From positions 1 to 26,155 of the IMG/VR virus record IMGVR_UViG_3300030101_000513: 26,155 nt of DNA. One strand, 5' to 3'. Within the stretch, counting starts at the first letter, position 1. Every line of letters starts with the position of its first letter. The position numbers were made by a program, and so were the translations under genes. Shown one piece after another: positions 8,726 through 14,959 of this stretch. Source of the stretch: a virus. The notes under the pieces are model-generated. The model was given only the letters and a program-made list of their open reading frames with translations, searched no databases and was not told the DNA's origin.

Positions 8726-9116
8726 ACCCAGACAGAGTGCCACGCTTCTTTCTGTCAGCCAGCTTCTCTAAGTTCTTCTCCATGATATGACCCAAGTCCA
8801 TGTCTAGTTCTTCGGCAAGAACAGCGCAGTACCACATAACATCACCAATTTCATAGGCAATCTGTGTACGCTTGTCTGCATATTCTTTGCCCGTCAGGTA
8901 GCTGTGTGAATTTTTACTTGCACCATCCCGTATAAACTTCTTGACTTTGTTAGCTATCTCACCTGCTTCTCCTGTAAGGCCAAGAGTAAGATACTCCATA
9001 GCCATATGTTTAGGAAAGATGGCCGTATCACATGCAGCTAGTTGATACGCTTTTGCTGTTATACCATACATTGACTTCTCCCTCATCCAAGTTTTAGCTT
9101 CTTGCTCCAAGTCCAT
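8709..9116 (-). CDS. mazG: MazG-like nucleoside triphosphate pyrophosphohydrolase
   Basis: The 135-residue protein shows the all-alpha NTP pyrophosphohydrolase signature: GLTGEAGEIANKVKK (E50 and E53) and EIGDVMWY (E89 and D92), the acidic residues that bind magnesium in this superfamily. Family members hydrolyse NTPs or dNTPs to monophosphates and pyrophosphate. In phages they have been proposed to alter host (p)ppGpp or clear aberrant nucleotides; the substrate cannot be told here. The start has GGAG seven bases upstream and overlaps the preceding gene by 23 bases. It is the last gene of the minus-strand block and lies downstream of the ribonucleotide reductase, a nucleotide-metabolism setting. 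Confidence 0.85.
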   Translation of the reverse strand: MDLEQEAKTWMREKSMYGITAKAYQLAACDTAIFPKHMAMEYLTLGLTGEAGEIANKVKKFIRDGASKNSHSYLTGKEYADKRTQIAYEIGDVMWYCAVLAEELDMDLGHIMEKNLEKLADRKKRGTLSGSGDNR

Positions 9117-9309
9117 TTAGTTTCTCCAGATTATTAAAATATGCACAGTCCCAACCACGCTGCCATTCTTTATACGGCGTGGTATTCTTTTTCATAGGGT
9201 TAGATACCTGATGAAAAAACTTTCTTTTACGTAATACGACTTTACTAAAAGCAGCATAACCCTCTTCAAAAGCCATCTGCAACTTTTCATTTACTACATT
9301 CTGTTTCAT
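9094..9309 (-). CDS. RMF/CrpP-like small protein
   Basis: The reading frame extends further upstream, but the ATG at 9309 has a textbook AGGAG six bases before it, so I take this start (71 aa). The pattern EEGYAAF, then NP and PYKEWQRGWDCAYF resembles small proteins of the ribosome modulation factor / CrpP-like fold (GY-AG ... CPY ... WxxGW) found in many phages. The cysteine normally before the Pro-Tyr is replaced by Thr, so the match is partial. If it holds, binding to a ribosome or to nucleic acid is possible, but not shown. It overlaps the MazG-like gene downstream. Confidence 0.65.
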   Translation of the reverse strand: MKQNVVNEKLQMAFEEGYAAFSKVVLRKRKFFHQVSNPMKKNTTPYKEWQRGWDCAYFNNLEKLNGLGARS

Positions 9310-9310
9310 A

Positions 9311-9517
9311 TCAGTCTCCTTCAGGCCAGTTTTTAAGAATTGCGAGGCGGTCTTCATGCACAGCCATCTTATCTAGTTCACCCTGTATTGCTTCCATGAT
9401 ATCAGAGTGTTCACCAATACCAACAGGATTTTTAAGATAGGCTTCGATGTTCATCATGTGCAGATGAACATTTGACTGTGCGTGATTTTTCAACACGTTA
9501 ATCATTTTTGTTCTCAT
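9311..9517 (-). CDS. Conserved small phage protein (GIGEHSDIMEAI motif)
   Basis: This 68-residue protein has a helical, His-rich N-terminal half and the segment NPVGIGEHSDIMEAIQGEL followed by another helix. I recall near-identical NP-GIGEHSDI motifs in small proteins of many marine myo- and podoviruses; no function is known to me. The ATG has AAGGAG seven bases upstream. Its stop lies in front of the ribosome site of the next gene, so the two are probably co-transcribed. Confidence 0.8.
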   Translation of the reverse strand: MRTKMINVLKNHAQSNVHLHMMNIEAYLKNPVGIGEHSDIMEAIQGELDKMAVHEDRLAILKNWPEGD

Positions 9518-9647
9518 TCTCTTTCTCCTTTCGTTTCATCCACTCTTCATAACAAGGATGGTGACGAGGGGGATTGTATTGCACCCACCCATCACCTCGT
9601 TTCCATGCTAAACTAATCTCTTTTTTTTGCTGATTCTTTTTTACCAC
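9498..9647 (-). CDS. Small basic protein, GTG start (49 aa), read by hand
   Basis: The frame starts at GTG with GGAG seven bases upstream. It runs as VVKKNQQKKEISLAWKRGD, then GWVQYNPPRHHPCYEEW, and ends in a Lys/Glu/Asn-rich tail. It overlaps the preceding small gene by 35 bases and the following one by 20. The composed middle part (Trp, Tyr, Pro, His, Cys) does not look like out-of-frame noise, and the ribosome site is good. No family recognised. Confidence 0.6.
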   Translation of the reverse strand: MVKKNQQKKEISLAWKRGDGWVQYNPPRHHPCYEEWMKRKEKENENKND

Positions 9648-9723
9648 GTAAATACTCCGGTTGTTTTTGGAACTTAATAAATCTGCTGAGTAACTTTACT
9701 AGCATGTCAGCTATCTTATCCAT
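9613..9723 (-). CDS. Very small basic protein (36 aa), read by hand
   Basis: ATG at 9723 has AGGA about nine bases upstream and overlaps the stop of the previous small gene (ATGGATAA). The product begins MDKIADMLVKLLSRFIKF, an amphipathic helix, and ends in a Lys/Arg-rich tail. The amphipathic basic shape could bind membrane or nucleic acid, but that is speculation. It sits in a 320-base stretch that otherwise looks gene-free and is filled by a chain of three overlapping small genes. Confidence 0.5.
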   Translation of the reverse strand: MDKIADMLVKLLSRFIKFQKQPEYLRGKKESAKKRD

Positions 9724-9823
9724 TACGCTGCTTCCTAAACCTGTGCTTGAAGAATACAACTACATTAATAGCGGTGTTGACAGTGATAGCCAATAATAAC
9801 CACCACTGCCACCAGTTAGGCAT
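9716..9823 (-). CDS. Small single-span membrane protein (35 aa), read by hand
   Basis: The frame opens at ATG 9841, overlapping the stop of the ribonucleotide reductase gene (ATGA), but an in-frame ATG at 9823 has GAGG eight bases upstream and is preferred. The product starts MPNWWQWW, continues with a hydrophobic helix (LLLAITVNTAINVVVFF) and ends in a basic tail (KHRFRKQRNG). This is a typical small phage inner-membrane protein with a positively charged cytoplasmic end. Coupling to the reductase gene is likely; function unknown. Confidence 0.6.
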   Translation of the reverse strand: MPNWWQWWLLLAITVNTAINVVVFFKHRFRKQRNG

Positions 9824-9837
9824 GTCTGCACCCTCAA

Positions 9838-11778
9838 TCATGCTGCGTTCAGGTCTACGACTTCACATGCATCTGCAGTGCAGGCAAGTTCACGACCACC
9901 AGACGTGGTATCTTCTTTCTCATAGTCCTGTAGCCATGTCCAGTCAATTTTACTTGGCATTTTCTTTAGCATTTCACCATACTCTTCTACAGAACAGTCC
10001 TGATATGGTGCCTGTTTGTATGTGTGTTCACTAAACGGTAAGAAACTAATTCCAGATACCTCATCAAAGTGGTCATACACCCACGAGCCTACTTCCATCC
10101 ATTCATGCTCCTTGACGGAGATAGTAACAGATGGCTTGTGTTCACACCAATGACGCTGATAGAGAAGCCACAACTCAAGCTGCTCAATGGCTGTCATTTC
10201 GAACCGTGTAACAGCACCGTGCGGCGACTTCATGGGAAAGCTGAACACTGTTGTGCTATCCGGTTTCATCACATCGGGTTCTGCCGGAACACCCGCACTG
10301 ACCATAAACTGTGTTAGCGGGTCTTTGTTGTCGCCACGCACCGTGCGAATGTAATACGGGTTGTGACGCGCATGGATGCCACTGGCGCTGTCTACAAGCT
10401 GTGATACTGTGCCGGAAGGCTTTACACAGGTGATAGCTGCTGACTGTGGAATGCCAAGCTGCAGGGATATTACCTCGTTAGTTGTAATGGCCTGTTCCTT
10501 GAGTGCATTCAATGTGGCTGCAATATTATTGCCTAGATGTGTTGACTTACCTGACATCATAGCATTGTCCATGATACCTGTAAGTGAAACTCCAAGCAGC
10601 CGTTCCTCTTCTGTGTTTCTTTTCCACACATTACGCAGATATTTGAAGTCAGTCAGGGTAGATTGGAATGTACCAAGTATGGTAGCCAGACGAACCTTGT
10701 CTATCAGTGTCTGCTGTGTGTCTGATGCACGAACAACTACCTCTGACAAATTACAGAACTGATATGGACGCAATATAATTTCACTGCATGGATTGCATCC
10801 GAAATCTTGTTCTGCATCACGTCGACCATTTTTAGCAGCTTGTTTCTTTGCCGCTTTGCGGTTGAAGATACCACGCTCACCAGATTTGCTCTCATACAAA
10901 GACACCCACTCACGCATGAATGTACCCATCTCTGGCTTGCCTTTATAGGCAACGCTGTTGTTTGCAAGCGCACGTTGCCCCTCGCTCTCCCACCACTGAC
11001 CTGATTTAGCATGACGCATTTGATCGTCATTCAGGTTAGATAGACTGATGAGTGCGCTTCGTCGCACACCCCCAACGACGACAACCTCACCAATCTTACA
11101 CATCAAGTCGTGACACTCAATTGGAAAAAGCCGACGCCCTGATGCTTTATTAAACATGTCAACTGTAAACTGAAACAGTTCTTCAAGAGGGGCTGGGCCA
11201 CTAGCACGGCCACCAAAAGTCTTGAGACGTGCGCCAGCAGGACGAACCTGTGACGTGTCCCATTGTGGTACTTGTCCCGCATAGAGGAGCGAGATAAGTT
11301 CACGTAGCGATTTGGCCCAGCCCGGACGTGAGTCGCCAACTTTGATGACCGTATCTGTGTCATGCATAGTTTCGTTGACGACAGGTAGCTTCTCTGTGTG
11401 ATGACGCTCCACAGAAAAGCCTACACCAGTGCCGCACATGAGGATATACATTGTCTCGTCAAATGCACGAGGACTATCCACTGGTACGTAGGAGCAGTTG
11501 TAACCACCCACATGGCAACGGTCCAATGCGGGTCCAGCGGTCATCAACGCTCTCATGCTTGGCATGATGTCTTGGTTAAGCACAGACATTTCAAGTTCTG
11601 CACGAAGTTCATTCGACAGGACATACTTGTGTTTAGCTTTGAGATGATTGCTCATATAATCAAAGTATCGTTCGACTGTTTCACCCCAAGTCTCACGACG
11701 CTGTTCGTCATCCTTCCATCGGGCATACCGTGAAAGGGCTATAAAGTTTTGGTAGTCTGTAGGTAGATAATTGTTCAT
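9838..11778 (-). CDS. nrdJ: Adenosylcobalamin-dependent (class II, monomeric) ribonucleotide reductase
   Basis: The 646-residue protein matches the single-chain class II ribonucleoside-triphosphate reductase known from Lactobacillus leichmannii. Such enzymes make dNTPs from NTPs, using vitamin B12 coenzyme to generate a thiyl radical. Visible catalytic parts are NPCSEIILRPYQFCNLSEV, with N329, C331 (radical cysteine) and E333 plus C342 (redox cysteine); the partner cysteine C95 in GGYNCSYVPVDS; and the C-terminal electron-shuttle pair C633/C638 in CTADAC. No separate small subunit is needed or seen. At 646 aa it is shorter than the roughly 740-aa bacterial enzyme, so part of the regulatory region may be reduced. 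GGAG lies six bases before the ATG. Neighbours (MazG-like, DUF3310, nucleases) form a nucleotide-supply group. Confidence 0.95.
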   Translation of the reverse strand: MNNYLPTDYQNFIALSRYARWKDDEQRRETWGETVERYFDYMSNHLKAKHKYVLSNELRAELEMSVLNQDIMPSMRALMTAGPALDRCHVGGYNCSYVPVDSPRAFDETMYILMCGTGVGFSVERHHTEKLPVVNETMHDTDTVIKVGDSRPGWAKSLRELISLLYAGQVPQWDTSQVRPAGARLKTFGGRASGPAPLEELFQFTVDMFNKASGRRLFPIECHDLMCKIGEVVVVGGVRRSALISLSNLNDDQMRHAKSGQWWESEGQRALANNSVAYKGKPEMGTFMREWVSLYESKSGERGIFNRKAAKKQAAKNGRRDAEQDFGCNPCSEIILRPYQFCNLSEVVVRASDTQQTLIDKVRLATILGTFQSTLTDFKYLRNVWKRNTEEERLLGVSLTGIMDNAMMSGKSTHLGNNIAATLNALKEQAITTNEVISLQLGIPQSAAITCVKPSGTVSQLVDSASGIHARHNPYYIRTVRGDNKDPLTQFMVSAGVPAEPDVMKPDSTTVFSFPMKSPHGAVTRFEMTAIEQLELWLLYQRHWCEHKPSVTISVKEHEWMEVGSWVYDHFDEVSGISFLPFSEHTYKQAPYQDCSVEEYGEMLKKMPSKIDWTWLQDYEKEDTTSGGRELACTADACEVVDLNAA

Positions 11779-11781
11779 AAT

Positions 11782-11943
11782 TTACTCCGTTGTTGTCCTC
11801 ATGTGTCTTATTTCTGCGCCTTCTATGTCATAGAAAAACTCTCGTAAGTTGTCCTCTATTTCCAACCCCACATCTTCATCTGCAGGCACAGGATATTCTT
11901 CGGGGTCTATGTCTACTGTCATATAGACTTTAACTTTCATCAT
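11782..11943 (-). CDS. Small acidic conserved phage protein (53 aa), read by hand
   Basis: The frame starts with tandem ATGs at 11943/11940 inside the end of the DUF3310 gene, with GAAGG just upstream. It gives MMKVKVYMTVDIDPEEYPV, then an acidic helix containing EDNLREFFYDIEGAEI. A near-identical VDIDPEEYPVP small protein is, as I recall, frequent beside replication genes in marine podoviruses. It ends just before the reductase, and its stop is part of that gene's ribosome site (GGAGTAA). Its function is not known to me. Confidence 0.75.
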   Translation of the reverse strand: MMKVKVYMTVDIDPEEYPVPADEDVGLEIEDNLREFFYDIEGAEIRHMRTTTE

Positions 11944-12217
11944 AGCAGCCTTCTACTTCTACTACAAGTTTGTTTAGATACCACTGTGCTTTTTTCAAGT
12001 CTTCTGTACCATTTTTGTAACGATAACGCCATAGATACTTAATTATGTTACCTTGCAAATAATACTCGTAACCATCATCTGTTGCTGCTGCAATAGCATC
12101 AATACACTCAATGCCAGATTTGTTATAGTGTGGGGGGCTATTCACCATGTCCTTAACAACTATGCCTGCTTCATCTGCCTTCATAGCCGCTCGTTTCATA
12201 AATTCTTCATGCCTCAT
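11930..12217 (-). CDS. DUF3310 family protein (possible nucleotide kinase)
   Basis: The 95-residue protein carries the DUF3310 core: VNSPPHYNKSGIECIDAI, then GNIIKYLWRYRYKNG followed by LKKAQWYLNKL. The family includes T7 gp1.7, which was reported to phosphorylate dGMP and dTMP, so a role in dNTP supply next to the ribonucleotide reductase is reasonable, although most members are uncharacterised. The start overlaps the preceding stop (TAATG) and has AAGGA eight bases upstream. Its end overlaps the next small gene by 14 bases. Confidence 0.85.
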   Translation of the reverse strand: MRHEEFMKRAAMKADEAGIVVKDMVNSPPHYNKSGIECIDAIAAATDDGYEYYLQGNIIKYLWRYRYKNGTEDLKKAQWYLNKLVVEVEGCYDES

Positions 12218-12573
12218 TATGCGGTTCCTTTCGTATCTGTATTGAAATTTAAGTGGACCACATTACCATCTTCTGATTCTATTACAAGTCTTTTTTCTTG
12301 TTCGTAATACTCATCTTCATCTGCTTCCACAACATCCATTACGTATCTGTGTACTTTTTCTCTTATTGAGTTGTCGCTTTCCATTATTGGAACTGTTGCA
12401 CACATCATTTTACAAAAGTGCATAAGCTGTGTGTATCCCTCATCATCTAAAGGGTTGTCCGCAGAAGCAACGATTGAAATGTCAACCTCACCTGTCCACT
12501 CCGACTGATCCAGTCCGGGACGAATGCGTATGACAAAATCTTCTTCTTGAAATTTTATTTTTTTGATGTCCAT
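12217..12573 (-). CDS. Hypothetical acidic protein (118 aa)
   Basis: The protein begins MDIKKIKFQEEDFVIRIRPG and continues with a mixed alpha/beta pattern rich in Asp and Glu; there are no membrane segments and no catalytic motif I recognise. AAGGAG lies six bases before the ATG, and the stop overlaps the DUF3310 start by one base. Its location between a resolvase and a putative nucleotide kinase suggests an accessory role in DNA metabolism. That is context only. Confidence 0.75.
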   Translation of the reverse strand: MDIKKIKFQEEDFVIRIRPGLDQSEWTGEVDISIVASADNPLDDEGYTQLMHFCKMMCATVPIMESDNSIREKVHRYVMDVVEADEDEYYEQEKRLVIESEDGNVVHLNFNTDTKGTA

Positions 12574-12575
12574 AT

Positions 12576-13064
12576 TTATCTCCTTTTTACCTTTGTCCCA
12601 GTGAACTTTATAAACTTAGGGTGTTTGTTACGGCCTTTTTCTTTGAGCCAATCCTCTGGAATAATTCTGTCATAGTATAAAAAACCATAACGTATGCACC
12701 ATTCCCCATATGTTGACTTCGCACCTTTTCTAAGCTTACGCCTACTATTCTCAAAAACAAAACGTATGTCAAGCTTGGGGTGCTGCCTCTTAATTGCAAG
12801 ATGCTTTCGTCTATCCGCCGCTGTAAACATACCCTTTGTCTCAATAATTATCCCGTTATGCAGCACAAAGTCAGGTGTATAGGTTCTATAAGCTAAGTCT
12901 TCCCACTCAATCTTGAGTTTCTCGTATGTATACTGAACTTTTAATTCATCCAGATACAAAGAAAGCTTATGCTCTAGACCACTACGATACCCGTACTTAC
13001 GTGCTGCACGGAACGCTGTAAAATTAGGCACGACTTTATGTGTTGCGCCAAAGCGGAATGCCAA
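12576..13064 (-). CDS. T7 endonuclease I-like Holliday junction resolvase
   Basis: The sequence aligns by eye with T7 gp3 over nearly its whole length: GYRSGLEHKL, then TYTPDFVLHNGIIIETKG, then RRKHLAIKRQHPKLDIRFVF and TYGEWCIRYGFLY. The four active-site residues of the PD-(D/E)XK resolvase are present as E31, D65, E75 and K77 (T7 E20, D55, E65, K67). The enzyme cuts branched DNA and helps degrade host DNA and resolve replication intermediates. The start is uncertain: the frame has no ATG near its beginning, and the TTG at 13064 used here lacks a clear ribosome site; GTG at 13031 is an alternative. It overlaps the upstream gene by 29 bases, so coupled translation is likely. Confidence 0.92.
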   Translation of the reverse strand: MAFRFGATHKVVPNFTAFRAARKYGYRSGLEHKLSLYLDELKVQYTYEKLKIEWEDLAYRTYTPDFVLHNGIIIETKGMFTAADRRKHLAIKRQHPKLDIRFVFENSRRKLRKGAKSTYGEWCIRYGFLYYDRIIPEDWLKEKGRNKHPKFIKFTGTKVKRR

Positions 13065-13266
13065 AGGACGTTCTGCTGGTTTGATACGCTGTGCCTAATG
13101 CTTTCATCTCTTCACGAATCAAAGCATCTGCTTCGTTACGTGCCTCAATTGCTGCACGAAGGCCAGCAGTTTTTCGTTCACGATATTCCTTACGCAAGTC
13201 GCTAAGTTTCTGTTCAGTAGCGTTAATCTCCTCTGTGAGAGCATCAAGTTCAAGTTTTTCATCCAT
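13036..13266 (-). CDS. Small coiled-coil hypothetical protein (76 aa)
   Basis: ATG with AGGAG six bases upstream. Residues 1-55 form a highly charged helix with heptad-like Leu/Ala spacing (LDALTEEINATEQKLSDLRK), and the last 20 residues are less regular. The gene lies between the RecB-like exonuclease and the endonuclease I-like resolvase and overlaps the latter. No family recognised; it could be a small nuclease partner or regulator. Confidence 0.7.
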   Translation of the reverse strand: MDEKLELDALTEEINATEQKLSDLRKEYRERKTAGLRAAIEARNEADALIREEMKALGTAYQTSRTSFGIPLWRNT

Positions 13267-13279
13267 TTAATTCTCCTTT

Positions 13280-14035
13280 CTATTTCCATATCTTCCTAGC
13301 TTCTTCTTTCATCTTGTAACCCCAAGTCCATGAATCAAGATTTGGGTATACTAAAGAGGCCAACTCATGCTTATCATTACTTATAGATAAGAATCGTTGT
13401 ATTGTATATGCAACCTTTTCCAGTTGTTTTTTATACGCCGTCAAATTATCAAGCGTAAATTTTTTGTAGTCTTTAGGTGAGGCAAAGAACAAGTCTACCT
13501 TACTATCTGGATAAGCCATAGAGTACAGTGCCATCTGTCTTTTCTGCGCTTCTGTTGGCTCTGACGGCATCCTAGTTGTTGTTTTTAAGTCCACTATTCT
13601 GTCCTTAAATCTAAAGTCTATATATCCAAGTATAGGGACTGGCAAGTCCTCAAATTTAACCTCAACCTTTTCTTGATAGTTCTCCAAATTTTCATAGTCG
13701 AAGTTACTATCTATGACCTCTCCGAAGTTTTTCAATAGCCTCTTTTCTTTTTCTGCTCCTTTACTGTTTAAACTAACATCAGATTCCGCACATAGAGTGA
13801 GAAATTTAGCTTCTAATGTGTCATAGTTGAACTCCCCGTTCTCATATTTATTAGCGAGAGCAAACTCAGAAGATATGCCTCTTATTGCGGCGGCACCACT
13901 AGGAGACTTTACCTTAAACAGGTATCTAGCAACCCACATAGGTGGGTCACTTATATAGGTATTTATGCTGCTAGGAGACAGATGATGTATCCCGTGAGTA
14001 CGGAACACATCATTCTGCATAGGTCTGTCCGACAT
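13280..14035 (-). CDS. RecB/Cas4-like PD-(D/E)XK exonuclease
   Basis: The 251-residue protein shows the layout of phage RecB-like nucleases: LSPSSINTYISDP near the N terminus (residues 19-31), GYIDFRF with D140, IVDLKTTT with D149 and K151, then QMALY (Q167 to Y171, the QxxxY motif). The usual motif I histidine seems replaced by E57 in RGISSE. Such enzymes resect double-stranded DNA for recombination or host DNA breakdown, the role T7 gives to gp6. Its start overlaps the stop of the SSB candidate gene (TGATG), consistent with an exonuclease working with a strand-binding partner. Confidence 0.85.
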   Translation of the reverse strand: MSDRPMQNDVFRTHGIHHLSPSSINTYISDPPMWVARYLFKVKSPSGAAAIRGISSEFALANKYENGEFNYDTLEAKFLTLCAESDVSLNSKGAEKEKRLLKNFGEVIDSNFDYENLENYQEKVEVKFEDLPVPILGYIDFRFKDRIVDLKTTTRMPSEPTEAQKRQMALYSMAYPDSKVDLFFASPKDYKKFTLDNLTAYKKQLEKVAYTIQRFLSISNDKHELASLVYPNLDSWTWGYKMKEEARKIWK

Positions 14036-14925
14036 CAGGATTCATCCTCAATCTCAATGTCAACTAGACCCTCTACAACATCTTCATCTTCCTCATCCAT
14101 CTTGGAGTTAGTCTTTTCAGACCAAGAGTTCAAGATGTAATTGTTGTAGTTGTCGATCCAAGAGATGAAGTCACCAAATAATGCTTGATCTTCATCAGTA
14201 AGCTGGATCGTATTTGAGAGGTCCAACGAAACCTGTGGCACATAAAATGATGCACCTGTGGGAATCTTACGCTCCTGAGTGTTGGCAGTAATCATATGCT
14301 GGATAGGAAGACGTTGCATCTTAGCCAGAGTTTCAAATGATCCACCAACCTCTTTGAAAGCGTCACGATTGTCTATCTCCCAAATAAAAGGAGTGACATC
14401 GACCTCTGCCTCTTCACCTTTGTCAGTGGTAGCACGAAGCATATCAACTGTACCAAAGACAACACGAACACGCTTAATCTGGCGTATCAGTTCTTGTGTC
14501 TTCTCAGGTAATGCCTTGAAGTCTTTTATATAGCCAGCAGGCTTACCACAGTTAAAACCACCATCATTATCTTTGAGGTCAAGATTTAAATTATCTGACA
14601 TCAAAGTTTTAATGTACCTGTTAGGTGAAGTATCAGACCCCTTAACAAAACGCTTGTACATGAAGCGTTGCATAAACGGGCGAAACTTTACGTTAGACGA
14701 GAAGAAGGTAGGACCATCTGGTATCTCCAGCTTATACGTTCCACCTTCTACCACCTCAACATTTACATTCTTACCGTTCACCTCTGCAGTACCCATGATA
14801 GGTGAATGGTTGATACGCATACGAGCAAGACTACTGCTGCTGCTGCTGGAGCCTTCATTGGCAATACCCATTGCTTTAGCCATAGCTGCATAGTTGTTCG
14901 TATCAATAGTCACGAGTTGATTCAT
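14035..14925 (-). CDS. Candidate single-stranded DNA-binding protein
   Basis: The 296-residue protein has a flexible N terminus with a seven-serine run (residues 26-32), a central mixed alpha/beta region with many aromatic and basic residues (FRPFMQRFMYKRFVKG), and a strongly acidic C-terminal tail (about residues 276-296, DEEDEDVVEG onward) that ends the protein. An acidic tail of this kind is the protein-docking end of phage and bacterial SSBs such as T7 gp2.5 and T4 gp32. Placement between the polymerase and the exonuclease fits. I do not see a classical OB-fold motif, so the function is inferred. AGGAG lies seven bases before the ATG. Confidence 0.6.
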   Translation of the reverse strand: MNQLVTIDTNNYAAMAKAMGIANEGSSSSSSSLARMRINHSPIMGTAEVNGKNVNVEVVEGGTYKLEIPDGPTFFSSNVKFRPFMQRFMYKRFVKGSDTSPNRYIKTLMSDNLNLDLKDNDGGFNCGKPAGYIKDFKALPEKTQELIRQIKRVRVVFGTVDMLRATTDKGEEAEVDVTPFIWEIDNRDAFKEVGGSFETLAKMQRLPIQHMITANTQERKIPTGASFYVPQVSLDLSNTIQLTDEDQALFGDFISWIDNYNNYILNSWSEKTNSKMDEEDEDVVEGLVDIEIEDES

Positions 14926-14959
14926 TCTTATACTCCTTTCTTAGAAAGCCCTAGTTATA

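Noticed and set aside
9778-9806. TTGACA box on the plus strand as a promoter
   Set aside because: No matching -10 box lies 16-18 bases downstream, and it would read against the minus-strand gene chain.
14830-14862. Short trinucleotide repeat encoding the serine run
   Set aside because: It is a simple in-frame Ser codon repeat in the SSB candidate, not a separate element; noted under that gene.
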